This document shows positions 52,001 through 58,773 of a stretch of 64,000 nt of DNA, piece by piece. The notes beneath the pieces were generated by a model, which was not told where the DNA came from, ran no database searches, and was given only the letters and a program-made list of their open reading frames with translations. The position numbers were made by a program, and so were the translations under genes. Each line of letters begins with the position of its first letter. Positions within the stretch are counted from its first letter, which is position 1. The DNA comes from Corbicula japonica (Eukaryota > Mollusca > Bivalvia > Venerida > Cyrenidae): positions 7,710,829 through 7,774,828 of the forward strand of contig JAZAYU010000001.1 in NCBI GenBank assembly GCA_038501625.1. The letters run 5' to 3'.

Positions 52001-55000
52001 TCATGTGTATTATCAAACTGTGTCTAAGTCTATGTTCCATGGTCTGGACTGTGCTAAAAGTTGTAATAGCTCACTTTTGACCCAAGAGGTATGTCGTATT
52101 GGTAGTCTACATGAATGAGTTGTTCCTCACATACATTGTACAAAGACCGAGATAAGCAATGGTGAACTTGAACTAGTGATTCTTTGGGAAGATTCGAATC
52201 ACGAAAATATCGTGATACGTAAAGCGGGAACGTCTTTATGACAAGCATCGCCGATTTGTTATTATTCAGGGCGGGTAATCAAACTGCACCTTGCCATGCA
52301 TTTTGTAAACAAAAGTCCGCCATCTTGGATGAAAATTGGTAAGTTTTTTACTTTTACTCATTTAATAAATAACTCGTAAAATTGAGATATACCTAAGAAC
52401 CTGCTACATATTTTTCCGAATCTTTTGGTTCCTAGATGGAATATAAACTCCAAGTGGAAAACAAGTTACCTCGGTCATGGAAACTGAATCGGCGAGAAAT
52501 GAGCAAGAATTTTTAGGGTAAAGTGCAGGTAAATTTGTCATTTTGTATGTTTTTCAACAAGAAAGGTAGTTTTGTCTGTAATCACACGAAAAATTGAATT
52601 CCATTTTAAATTTCATGTCCCAAGACAACTTTTTGGGTCAAAGAAAACACTATTTCGCAGCAAAATGAGCAAATATCCTTTATGGTAAAGTGCAGTTCTG
52701 AAAATAAAATGATAAAGTGCAGTTGACTTTTTTCCTCAACTAAACATAAAACATCGCCGTCGTATTTCCCTGCCTAAAATCACCATATAAACATATGTCC
52801 GACACGTAATCAACTAAAGAAATAAAATGTAACATTTGGGAGACTCCTCAATATCAAATTCCGGCTTAAAACATGTAATGTTTTGATCCGCTCCTCCGAA
52901 CTTTCGCTTGTTCACCGGCCGACGAAAAAATCCCGGCTTGCGTATTTTTTATTGAATTCTTATAGCTGGTACAAAAACATCGTTTGTGTCAAAATAAAAA
53001 AGTAATATTGGCAGTGAAACAGCTTTTGTCTCCATATATTTTATTGTATTCCGCCATATTGTTTTGAATTGCCGGGAAATGCATAAAGTCAATCCCCTAA
53101 TTTGCTCACTGGTATTTTCAGGGTTTACTGAAATCTTTACAGAGAATGATTGTGTGAACGTTTTATGTTAAAAGTAATTAAATTATTCTGAATTGTTAAA
53201 AAATAATGAATATGCAGTCCATCTAAGCTATTTAGAAGAGACGTCACGTAGATGAAAACATGACGTCAAACGTGTACTTTTGAGGCTCAGTGGAAAGAGA
53301 GCCGTTTGAAAATAAATGAGCCCCATTTATTAAATTCCAATATTTTCTATATATCTATTGTTCGAAGGTTTTGCAGTTTAATCAAACAATTATAAGGTTT
53401 CTTGAATAGATATACATGTGAGGATATATTGACGGTCTGAGTGTTGTGTTATCCCACTTCTGCGTTTCAAGTAAAATGACACTTAGATCGGCAATATATC
53501 CTCACACCTCTTTCAAAAACCAAATGACCTAACAATATTAACTATTAAACACAATTTCTTATTTGCTCCATGTTTTGCATGATGTATTTGTTGCCCACCT
53601 GAACTAACACAATGTATACGGTTTTAACAAATCAATCAAGTATTATGTATGTACATTTTGTTATAATACTTAACATTTGTGTATGCGTACTAGAAGAAGT
53701 AAAATGTACACAAGCAGTTGTGGAACAATTCCAACATCTTTTTATGTTTTTATGCGTACAGCATAATATTATATATAAAGGTCTATAAATAGGCGAACTA
53801 TGAGATTTAAGGACGTGAGCAAAGCAATGTCTGTTTTATGTTGCAATGGTCAAAAACTCTTTGGAACTTTGTAGCGAGGAACGAATATACAATTTAAAAA
53901 TATATGCTTTTTACGTTTAATCAGGAAGAACTAGACATTCCTAGGTGAATACAGTATGATCGTCGGCGAAGCGTCCTACAGGACTCGATCCCATTGATAT
54001 CTAATTAAGAATCTGACAGCCCATTGCCACTATGTTCGATTTTGCATTACTTTTGTGGTGTGTTTAATACTTTAAAATGGACATTATTGACCTATGTCTT
54101 CTCAGTTCGGTTTTATCCCTAAAACCTTTACCGCAACACTTGTACGCAAACGCCTTCTGATGGATGGCCTTGCAATGGACACGCATTGCGGCACGTGTAT
54201 TGAATGGCGCTCCACAATGTTCACATATGTTGTTCATGATCTGAAACACATGGAACCTAGATACGGTCAATTATGCGTTTTTAACTAGATTTAAGAGCGA
54301 TTTCCATGTAATTTCAACATACGAAACTATCTGTGTTGGTCTCCTAAATATCTATAATGGTTAAGTTTATTAAGAATATTTTCAATATTTTACCATCAGG
54401 CACCGATCGTTAAAGCAAAAGCTGTTTCACTGCCAATATTACTTTTTTATTTTGACACAAACGATTTTTTTGTACCAGGTTAAAGAATTCAATAAAAAAT
54501 ACGCAAGCCCGGAGTTTTTCGTTGGCCGGTGACAACTAAACAAGCGAAAGTTCAGAGGAGCGGATCAAAACATTACATGTTTTAAGCCGGAATTTGATAT
54601 TGAGGAGTCTCCCAAATGTTACATTTTATTTCTTTAGTTGATTACGTGTCGGACATGTGTTTATATGGTCATATAAGTCAGGGAAATACGACGGCGATGT
54701 TTTACGTTTAGTTGAGGAAAAAAGTCAACTGCACTTTATCATTTAATTTTCAGAACTGCACTTTACCATAAAGGATATTTGCTCATTTTGCTGCGAAATA
54801 GTGTTTTCTTTGACCAAAAATTGTCTTGGGACATGAAATTTAAAATGGAATTCAATTTTTCGTGTGATTACAGACAAAACTACCTTTCTTGTTGAAAAAC
54901 ATACAAAATGACAAATTTCCCTGCACTTTACCCTAAAAATTCTTGCTCATTTCTCGCCGATTCAGTTTCCATGACCGAGGTAACTTGTTTTCCACTTGGA

Positions 55001-58000
55001 GTTTATATTCCATCCTGGTACCAAAAGATTCGGAAAAATGTGTAGCAGGTTCTTAGGTATATCTCAATTTTACGAGTTATTTATTAAATGAGTAAAAGTA
55101 AAAAACTTACTAATTTTCATCCAAGATGGCGGACTTTTGTTTACAAAATGCATGGTAAGGTGCAGTTTGATTACCCGCCCTGATTATTACTCTATGTAAA
55201 ACTTTGTAAAACGTCGCCCCCTGCTGTTATCAATTACGCCATTTGTAGGTCATTGAGCACGTTTGTGAAAACATTATGTTGCGGTCATTCCCGGGCTAGG
55301 CGGCATGTGCAGTAATGTGCATTTCTATTACTGCTCGTGAACAGGCTCATTCAAACCGAGCCTGCTATATTTTCATATTTGGCGAGTCCAGAAGCGTTCT
55401 CAACTCTTTTTTTTATCTTTATCTTACGGTCGATCATTAAGCAAAATAAGTGAATACTATCATCTACAAAATAAGCCAAAGTTCAAGGACAATGTCATTT
55501 TGTTACCAAACCCATGGCAAACGGTCATAAGACATCCGTTTATTCTTTTTCGACTATGTACTGGTTACTACCTAAGTGTAATTAGAAATTAGAGTTATAT
55601 ATTACATATATATTGCATATCTACATGAGAAATAGAAGAATAATAAATTATAAAAGCAATACAGACCACCAAACAATCTTGATATTTATACAAACACTTT
55701 TCATCCTATATTGTAGTACTATTAGCACATTTTCATTAATTCTGAATTGCTCAAATTGACTTTTTCCAACTTCTTATCTTATCAATTCTTACATTATTAA
55801 ACTATAGAGAGATCTTTGATTAATTAAGAATCATATATCACTAAAATCGCCAATGTATGTTTTCCATTCCAGACTGTAAAATCATTCCAGACTTTCTTTA
55901 TCACTGATAATCGAATCATGATTTCTTGGTAGGCACGCCAAATTGCATTTTGTTCACTTTAACCACATGCTCTTTTGTTTATTATACTGCAGTTTTTCAT
56001 GGCAGTGCTGCGCACAATGTAAACTTCAAAAAGTAAACAAACTCGTATATAATTAATCGAACTTCCAGCTTATAAGCATTTGGCGTGCATCATCGAAGTC
56101 CTAGTTTCACTAAATAACACAAACTTCATAAAAAATACGATATCATGATAATATATCATGAACCTTGATAACAATCCAGATAAAATCTTTTGAAGGTTTT
56201 GGTTTTTCATCATATATTTCGCGGTATCAGAAGTTTTCCCGTTAGCTTGGGAATTAACCCACCTGCAGTTCATTCGAAAAAAAATCCGCTTAATTACTGT
56301 TAAACATTATAGAGGGTTACTTAGAAAAGAGAAATATGCATATCAGGAATTGCCACACCCAGAAAACACAACCTTACCATGCAGCCAAACAGTAGAGAGG
56401 AAATGAGAGCATGTGTTTATAACATCAATTTAAAAAAAGACACCACAAACAATTAACAAAAAAGAGAACTATTGGGGTTGCTTCCTTGGAACGGTCAGTG
56501 GCAAAACAATTTGGCACTGGGGATTAAACCAGGTTCTAGGGTGCACCAACCTCATACTTGCCCCAACAGATTTCATATGAACAAACGATGACAAGTTATC
56601 TTGGTGAAATAACTCCAACCCTTCCATCAACTCAACAACGTTGCATGCAAAAGCACACACACATATAAAACATAGGAAACCTGTAGCATTATAACGCAAA
56701 TGGAGGGTACTCAATGACCTCAAGAGCGCCTGGAGTCAAATGAGTAAGAACACGAAGACAGGGATAAAAGAAACCTAAAAAATATTTCACCGTCTGGGGG
56801 TTTATCAAGAGGCATGCACAGCGCTGTAGAATATAATGTCGGTAACCTTTCTTTCCTTTCTTATAACATATAAACATATATAACTCCAAACCAAACGGTC
56901 ATCATGTCAACAAGTTCATAGTGCTATGAAGGAAAGAACATATTGATAGACTGTTTAAACCATCGGGCATAACTAAGGGTTTTATTTTGAACATTACATT
57001 GTTTGAACCGACGCTGCTAAAAATAGTCCGACAGGTATTGTTGTTGCTTCAAAAAGCTAAATCTTTTCCTGTCATATATTTCTTCCCGTTTTGCATGATT
57101 ATGTTTTCATCATCGACAAGTGTTCGCGGAACCTGATACGACACTAGCTACTTTGCTCAGAAAGGTTGAGATGTTTATTGTCCACAAAGGAATAGATTAT
57201 ACTGGTTTAATTCCTCTAAAGGCCGAAGTTCCATGTGAATCAAACAAAATAGTTATCTACTTTAAAACTTAATTTGCATTAGTGACTTGAAAAAACAACA
57301 ACAATTTCAACACTCACTCGTAAATAAACTTTATATCATTAGCCTGCTTACACTTGAGTCAAAGAATTCGTTGTTTGCGATAATTTGAAAATCATGATCC
57401 ACTATATGAATAAGAAACTAGAGGATTTTTTTTTTACTGACAGGTTCAAAACTATTTAAATTAATCACGAGAACAAAACTACCAGTTATTTAGTTTTGAT
57501 AAACGTAAACCATCATAGTTTGGAGTATTAAGTTGTTACTCGTGCTCTTAAAAGACAGACAGCTATCATTATTTAAATTTTGAAATAACATCGTTTAGAA
57601 TACCTGCATTTTCTGAATATTTAGTTCTTTCTACAAACACTGGTATTTCTTTATGCAAAAATCAATTCTCTGGCGAGGTTAAACCAGCGTTTTTTAGTCT
57701 ATGTTTCCTTTGATGTTACTTGTATGGTAAAATTAATAAATTATTCAATATGATTTCAATTGCTGTCTTAACATAGAAATATGACTAATGACCTTTGTAA
57801 TTGGTCATGAAATACCTTTGCAGAGGAGAAATGTTAGATAAGGTATTAGGATTTTATGCATAACTTAAGGCTCTGTGGACCTTTATTTCTATGGAATTTA
57901 ATTGTTATACAAACATTTCGAATTCTGTCTGCATATAATATAATAAATTTATTACGAATATGCAAGGAATAGAACAATTCATCATAATGGGATATTAAGA

Positions 58001-58773
58001 TGTACTAAACAACACACATTGTTGATTGGTTCAACTTCTAGATAATTGTAGAAAAACATTACCTGGCTCGGGCCACCCGGAACTTTCATCATACATTGAT
58101 AGACTTCTCGCTTTGTTTCTAGTTCATCATTTCTGTATCCGGGTTCGGGATCAAACTGTGGTAAGCAATTGTCCATATGGCGTATAACATAATGTCTATG
58201 AGGCTTAATCCATCGGAACACCGGGAACATGAACCTTTTCCGACTTTGAATAGCCTCGACTTCGATATATTCAACGAACCAGTCAGATCCCAGCCCCGCC
58301 CCATCTCGCCAAAACTCAATTTTATGAATGTCTTTAAGATATGCGATGTTTTTAATCTGGAAACTGTCCAGCTGTCCCCTTTCGAAGTCGTCTCGAAACA
58401 AATAATCCAGGTGGAAAGCTTCTGAGCGTTCGCCGGTCTCACTGTGCAGTATGATGAACACATTAGCATCGGTTCCTGAGTGAATCTGATCCCCAGTCTT
58501 CACGTCCACTTTGTAATCAACTTTCCTGTAACTAAATATACTTTTACCATCACTCGCTTTTTCTGGTAATTTTGGCGAACTTGAAGTACAAATATGCTTG
58601 CGAAAATGCAAACCATTATCACATGACTTTATATGTGCTCGGATTCTTTCTGGAATGGGTTTCGGATAACCTTCCAAACAACTGAACACATTTTTGTGAA
58701 GTCCATTTTGAACAGCACTTAACCTTCTGTTGAAAAACATGCGACTACTACTTGAAAATGTCCTGAACGCCAT
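19190..58773 (-). CDS. Lipoxygenase gene with five alternative PLAT first exons (3' part missing)
   Basis: On the minus strand, five PLAT exons precede one visible set of shared exons at 32412-32456 (E2), 28521-28649 (E3), 21729-21826 (E4) and 19190-19322 (E5). All PLAT exons end phase 0 and E2 begins phase 0, so any of them can splice to it. E2-E5 give about 134 residues matching the PLAT-catalytic linker and the start of the catalytic domain. E4+E5 align with the human 5-LOX region around WQEDLMFGYQFLNG to IFIVDFELLDG. The family oxygenates polyunsaturated fatty acids with a non-haem iron; PLAT binds membrane and calcium. The iron ligands lie in exons not seen here. Introns are long and full of repeats. 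Separate tandem genes whose downstream exons were lost are an alternative. Confidence 0.7.
19437..19678. mobile_element. TTAA-flanked MITE (240-bp family), full length
   Basis: It begins ttaaCCCTTTCCTCCATA and ends TATGGAGGAAAGGGttaa. Internal motifs gatcaggatct and tctacactgttcgc appear in both orientations. It is one of the best preserved copies. TTAA target with CCC ends is the pattern of piggyBac-type elements; the link is inference. Confidence 0.8.
20603..20838. mobile_element. TTAA-flanked MITE (240-bp family), full length
   Basis: Terminal ttaaccctttcctccatag and atggaggaaagggttaa are both intact. It lies in the E4-E5 intron. Confidence 0.8.
21596..21715. mobile_element. Palindromic MITE (140-bp family) next to LOX E4
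   Basis: The two arms (ggaaaccagtctcaaatctc and gagatttgagactggttttc) are nearly perfect complements, with gcgactggtcgc at the centre. Transcribed, it would fold into a stem of about 55 bp ending only 13 bp from the E4 splice donor. Confidence 0.75.
21729..21826 (-). CDS. LOX shared exon E4
   Basis: It is 98 bp, phase 0 to 2. GTKRWSNDLFFGYQRIASMN continues to IELCTEIPE plus AA, then GTGAGT. W..D.FFGYQ and C..IP are invariant-like LOX positions. The acceptor TGTTTGCAG is repeated in two partial copies just upstream in the transcript (see 21872-22000). A palindromic MITE ends 13 bp beyond the donor. Confidence 0.85.
21872..22000. repeat. Partial tandem copies of the LOX E4 acceptor region
   Basis: The start of E4 plus its 3' splice site (gaacaagtcattgctccat ... 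ggttccctgcaaacat) recurs at 21872-21894 (exon part only), 21901-21949 and 21961-22000. The latter two keep CAG|GGAACC, so they could act as decoy acceptors ahead of the real one. Confidence 0.75.
22110..22958. mobile_element. TA-flanked non-autonomous element, pogo/mariner type (849 bp)
   Basis: The ends are CAGTAAAACTTCGAAAACTC and, inverted, TTTTTGAAGTTTTACTG, with TA on both outer sides. Short blocks like ctcgagttttcgag recur near both ends. The middle has no ORF. Confidence 0.75.
22961..27190 (-). other. Part of the LOX E3-E4 intron
   Basis: It is AT-rich. It contains worn cores of the TTAA family (about 23895-23970, 25300-25372, 26628-26676), a direct duplication of about 175 bp (25205-25380 and 25381-25553) and a (TTG)n run near 27115-27141. 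No LOX exon or other convincing coding exon was seen. Confidence 0.45.
27339..27453. repeat. Short inverted repeat
   Basis: The arms gtcttaccaagcttgaattt and aaattcaagctcggtaagac enclose a second nested stem (atatacagggc / gccctgtatat). The 115-bp palindrome would form a branched hairpin. Confidence 0.65.
27471..28423. mobile_element. Inverted-repeat-bounded element holding a 169-codon ORF
   Basis: The ends are tttatcctaccaccactacc and, inverted, ggtagtggtaggataaat, 953 bp overall. No clear target duplication was seen. The enclosed ORF is listed separately. Confidence 0.45.
27539..28048 (-). CDS. Intronless ORF of unknown function, 169 codons
   Basis: I do not recognise the product. It starts MCLNCCFFCADGFICLKIRN, a Cys-rich start that could be a short zinc-binding knuckle. 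It continues without repeats or low complexity as a mixed alpha/beta-like sequence (GSSAGKSRNWMLHIGHVGS, then PLFMMTGLSTFPNGFCKIIF). About 80 bp upstream of the ATG is a perfect CRE palindrome, TGACGTCA (28127-28134). It lies in the LOX E3-E4 intron, on the LOX strand, and inside an inverted-repeat pair. It could be a transposon gene, a retrogene fragment or a chance ORF; composition and length argue mildly for real coding. Confidence 0.35.
   Translation of the reverse strand: MCLNCCFFCADGFICLKIRNPDSMPASWPFRFRNKNRNDFVAGVKFQLTEEGTKIKTIPLDKEIQRLAFFQVGSSAGKSRNWMLHIGHVGSLRPVNPLFMMTGLSTFPNGFCKIIFVSNSKRHPSYFFHVSVFSTHYKSENNLNEMAKFVQNCLQDRCIHTPTTDVHPF
28521..28649 (-). CDS. LOX shared exon E3
   Basis: It is 43 codons, phase 0 to 0: WDIVKTKAQLILASKIVMLT, then AGNWESLAHLKNVYTKEIFC and EPW. 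It has an ACATTTTCAG acceptor and a GTAAGT donor. It matches the LOX segment that follows the linker, where 5-LOX has the SSWNDFADFEKIFVK region. Confidence 0.82.
28691..28840. repeat. Palindromic MITE (140-bp family), diverged
   Basis: gagaccagtctcaaatctta faces tgatttgaaactaatctcc, with outer gctcaagatcataaaact / ttaatgatcttgggc. It starts about 42 bp upstream (in transcription) of LOX E3. Confidence 0.65.
29409..29963. mobile_element. 555-bp DNA element with CCCCAGTTACACAGA ends and many ACCGAT motifs
   Basis: The left end is CCCCAGTTACACAGA and the right end TCTGTGTAACTGGGG. The interior carries about twenty ACCGAT / ATCGGT strings, many as ACCGATCG or CAACCGAT, in both orientations. It has no ORF of note. 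A non-autonomous element with subterminal transposase-binding repeats is the likeliest reading. Confidence 0.7.
30786..30923. mobile_element. Palindromic MITE (140-bp family)
   Basis: It has arms of about 50 bp (aaccagtctcaaatctcaag / cttgagatttgagactggtt), with gttataa-type outer ends and a short centre aactggtcagc. It is a young-looking copy in the E2-E3 intron. Confidence 0.75.
31509..31645. repeat. TTAA-flanked MITE (240-bp family), deleted copy
   Basis: It keeps ttaatcctttcctccatata and tatggaggaaagggttaa but has lost about 100 bp of the middle. Confidence 0.65.
31740..32390. repeat. Tandem module repeat ending in a cggacggac tail
   Basis: Phrases ggtgatcatttctgtgaaat and aaggtcatgctgtgaccttg recur three and two times. 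The end reads acgtacggacggacaaccca then gctcccccgaatttcttctg. It is a non-coding interspersed element, similar in style to the tail at 18.2-18.4 kb. Confidence 0.55.
32412..32456 (-). CDS. LOX shared exon E2 (linker microexon)
   Basis: It is 45 bp encoding IKVMPADEAFSFDYK. The acceptor is TTTTTCAG and the donor GTAAGT, phase 0 on both sides. The LP/MP.DE..F pattern is the linker between PLAT and catalytic domain in animal LOX. It is the only copy seen in the window. Confidence 0.8.
32586..32814. mobile_element. TTAA-flanked MITE (240-bp family)
   Basis: Its left TTAA is intact; the right end is ggaaaggataa, mutated. It is placed 129 bp from LOX E2 and abuts the next copy almost head to tail. 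Confidence 0.7.
32817..33059. repeat. TTAA-flanked MITE (240-bp family), diverged, with TA/TG microsatellite
   Basis: The core gatcaggatatatactgtttg and gtagatcctgatcagatgg are clear. The right arm has grown an (AT)n(GT)n run at about 33016-33044 before gggttaa. Confidence 0.6.
33470..33619. mobile_element. Near-perfect 150-bp palindrome (MITE)
   Basis: tttgtttttaccagtgtaag at the left pairs with cttacactggtaaaaacaaa at the right, and most of the interior is complementary (atagaaatatatttcac / gtgaaatatatttctat). The centre is acaagtggcgaagccacaag. A double TGACGTCA-type site (cgtgacgtcatgacgtcata) follows at 33710-33729. Confidence 0.7.
35026..35142. repeat. Palindromic MITE (140-bp family), old copy
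   Basis: gagaccagtctcaattctca and, degraded, gggttttgagacaggtctct remain as arms. The centre is replaced by unrelated sequence. Confidence 0.55.
35188..35432. mobile_element. TTAA-flanked MITE (240-bp family)
   Basis: It begins ttaaccctttactccatat. The right end is tatatggaggaattggtaaa, with the terminal TTAA lost. Confidence 0.7.
36296..36537. mobile_element. TTAA-flanked MITE (240-bp family), full length
   Basis: Both TTAA ends are intact: ttaaccctttccttaacag and atgaaggaaagggttaa. It is 242 bp, and its two halves are about complementary over the whole length. Confidence 0.78.
36579..36713. repeat. Palindromic MITE (140-bp family), diverged
   Basis: ggagaccagtctcatttctc and gagatctgaaacaggtc are the recognisable arms, 40 bp after a TTAA-family copy. 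Confidence 0.6.
36915..37098. mobile_element. TA-flanked 184-bp MITE
   Basis: CCGTCATTGTTTGAATATAA at the left and TTATATTTGAACAATGACGG at the right are inverted ends, continued by gccgcac / gtgcggc. TA lies on both outer sides (36913-36914, 37099-37100). Confidence 0.75.
37101..39836 (-). other. Intron between proximal PLAT exon and E2 (part)
   Basis: It is AT-rich with no recognised repeat family over most of its length. There is a short (TTG)n run at 39309-39336. No coding exon was seen on either strand. Confidence 0.4.
39837..40331 (-). CDS. LOX first exon 5 (PLAT, proximal)
   Basis: It is 165 codons from ATG in context aagATGg: MGACLGVQNAQFIIYVKTGD. Marks are AGTDANVKIKL, EFWRDNSGLGADWYVDKIVV, FPVFRWIRPDYHYLI, LPQFDPHIDQRKEELEDKRE and HGPAQ, then GTATTC in phase 0. 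MG at the N-terminus with Cys at position 4 (MGAC) would fit N-myristoylation plus palmitoylation, but this is only a weak hint. It is closest to the shared exons, 7.4 kb from E2. Confidence 0.8.
40332..41636 (-). other. Upstream region of first exon 5
   Basis: This 1.3-kb interval separates two PLAT exons and should hold the promoter of exon 5 if each first exon has its own. No clear TATA box was identified, and no copy of E2-E5 is present. Confidence 0.4.
41637..42128 (-). CDS. LOX first exon 4 (PLAT, divergent loop)
   Basis: It is 164 codons from the ATG at 42128 (MFWNCISAEKVKYLIEVKTG). The frame is open seven codons further upstream, to a GTG that is not a likely start. It has GTDSNVFIKLHCKNGE, a Cys-rich stretch unlike the others. 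The usual GLGSDW loop is replaced by GVLDNWYVDYIKV. FPVFRWIKAG, LPQTDQFANQRKQELEEKRN and GAPAQ follow, then GTAAGA in phase 0. It is the most diverged of the five in the region that in LOX PLAT domains carries calcium- and membrane-contact loops, so its membrane binding may differ. Confidence 0.78.
42993..43075. repeat. (CT)n microsatellite, about 41 units
   Basis: An uninterrupted CT run is followed by gctcgctcga. On the minus strand it creates a false Arg-Glu repeat ORF. A perfect run this long implies a fast-mutating locus. Confidence 0.98.
43366..43382. repeat. Poly(C) run, 17 bases
   Basis: Seventeen C after cccta, on a locally C-rich stretch. The length may be unreliable in the assembly. 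Confidence 0.9.
44212..44679 (-). CDS. LOX first exon 3 (PLAT)
   Basis: It is 156 codons. The start MDPVDYVFTVRTGDRKNAGT sits in a good context (gaaATGg). Marks are ELWRDNFGFGSDWYLDYIKV, FPVFRWIPANTHLIF, MLPQNDPETEQRWNELKRKR and PGGPAQ, then GTAATG in phase 0. It is presumably cytosolic, as no signal or targeting sequence is seen. Confidence 0.82.
45611..45884. repeat. 39-bp tandem repeat, about 7 copies
   Basis: The unit atgaaccgcgtgaaaatgca then aaacgtgacaaagccttca is repeated. Because 39 is divisible by 3, each frame shows a 13-residue repeat, such as NEPRENAKRDKAF on the plus strand. There is no start context, splice site or conserved flank, so it is treated as a minisatellite. Confidence 0.8.
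46076..46194. repeat. Palindromic MITE (140-bp family), old copy
   Basis: ctggagaccaatctaaat and gttttgagacaggtctacaa remain, with the atgatgtttggcccttg outer end. Confidence 0.5.
47738..47813. repeat. Perfect hairpin, 22-bp arms
   Basis: aatgcaagaaactgatacat at the left matches atgtatcagtttcttgcatt at the right exactly, with a 32-bp loop. It could be a foldback element or a small hairpin transcript; there is no other evidence of transcription. Confidence 0.75.
48355..48484. repeat. 26-bp tandem repeat, about 5 copies
   Basis: The unit gagagtataatcctgcatgg plus gaacct is repeated with few changes. Confidence 0.85.
48871..49015. mobile_element. Palindromic MITE (140-bp family), well preserved
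   Basis: It starts tcaaggttataaaactgagc and ends ctcagttttataatctcc. The centre is tgacgaccagtcgcca. Confidence 0.78.
49438..49639. repeat. Palindromic MITE (140-bp family) with an extra arm
   Basis: Three arms are present (gaagaccagtcttaaatcgc, gagatttaagactggtctca, ggagaccagtcttaattctc) between atcataaaagtaa and atgatcttgggcc. One copy seems to have inserted into or recombined with another, about 100 bp from the PLAT exon at 49740. Confidence 0.7.
49740..50222 (-). CDS. LOX first exon 2 (PLAT)
   Basis: It is 161 codons. MTSADDNKVDYIVRVRTGDR opens straight into the PLAT fold with no targeting peptide. Family marks are RAGTDANIRV, ELWRDNFGFGSRWYCDYI, FPIFRWVKADVHHIF and LPQQDPMAEQRWKELQKKKR. 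It ends GGPAQ and donor GTAATA in phase 0. It is closest to first exon 3, sharing the NFGFGS loop, MLPQ and EQRW, so these two look like the most recent duplication of the set. Confidence 0.8.
50223..52260 (-). other. Upstream region of first exon 2
   Basis: Mostly unremarkable AT-rich DNA. It has one small perfect inverted repeat (gccaaacagaagag / ctcttctgtttggc, 51195-51238) and the LINE remnant below. No promoter motif could be fixed. Confidence 0.4.
51867..51991 (+). mobile_element. CR1/jockey-type LINE 3' remnant
   Basis: The plus strand reads CFNGFPSSLKNIQSEASFKS then KLKSHLFRQFHGI and a stop. The W/F-N-x-L/F-P ... S-FK..LK.HLF pattern is the usual C-terminal tail of these RT proteins. 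Nothing of the RT precedes it. Confidence 0.55.
52267..55182. mobile_element. 2.9-kb DNA element with 0.76-kb terminal inverted repeats
   Basis: The left arm 52267-53028 and right arm 54416-55182 are inverted copies over their whole length, with few differences. Both begin CAGGGCGGGTAATCAAACTG. ATTATT is duplicated on both outer sides (52261-52266, 55183-55188). Each arm contains the phrase ctgcactttac / gtaaagtgcag several times, possible binding sites. The 1.39-kb centre includes a zinc-finger exon on minus and a hairpin (53416-53505). The superfamily was not determined; the 6-bp duplication is suggestive but not diagnostic. Confidence 0.85.
54064..54240 (-). CDS. C2H2 zinc-finger exon inside the long-TIR element
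   Basis: After a GTTTCAG acceptor it reads IMNNICEHCGAPFNTRAAMR, forming one full C-x2-C-x12-H-x4-H finger (CEHC ... HCKAIH). Then comes YKCCGKGFRDKTELRRH, a finger that has lost its first Cys spacing, and a stop. The linker QKAFAYKC replaces the canonical TGEKPYKC. It is probably the last exon of a transposon-borne or captured zinc-finger protein; upstream exons were not found. Function is unknown, DNA binding is inference. Confidence 0.5.
   Translation of the reverse strand: MMNNICEHCGAPFNTRAAMRVHCKAIHQKAFAYKCCGKGFRDKTELRRHRSIMSILKY
55189..58062. other. Interval between the long-TIR element and first exon 1
   Basis: AT-rich. About 56460-56890 holds a moderately GC-rich block with ggattaaaccaggttctag, which looks like an interspersed repeat but was not classified. 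No exon was seen. Confidence 0.35.
58063..58773 (-). CDS. LOX first exon 1 (PLAT with mitochondrial-type presequence)
   Basis: It is 237 codons from an ATG in good context (cgaaaATGgcg) to SQ, then GTAATG. The first ~30 residues, MAFRTFSSSSRMFFNRRLSA and on, are rich in Arg and Ser with no acidic residue, as in mitochondrial targeting peptides. PLAT begins near residue 88 with VDVKTGDQIHSGTDANVF and includes EFWRDGAGLGSDWFVEYIEV and FPVFRWIKPHRHYVI. It ends LPQFDPEPGYRNDELETKRE and VPGGPSQ. It is the farthest of the five, about 26 kb from E2. The import prediction is inference; the region between the presequence and PLAT has no recognised motif. Confidence 0.78.

Noticed and set aside
56469..56889. 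Two minus ORFs of 66-84 codons
   Set aside because: They overlap a block that looks like a non-coding interspersed repeat; residues show no domain.
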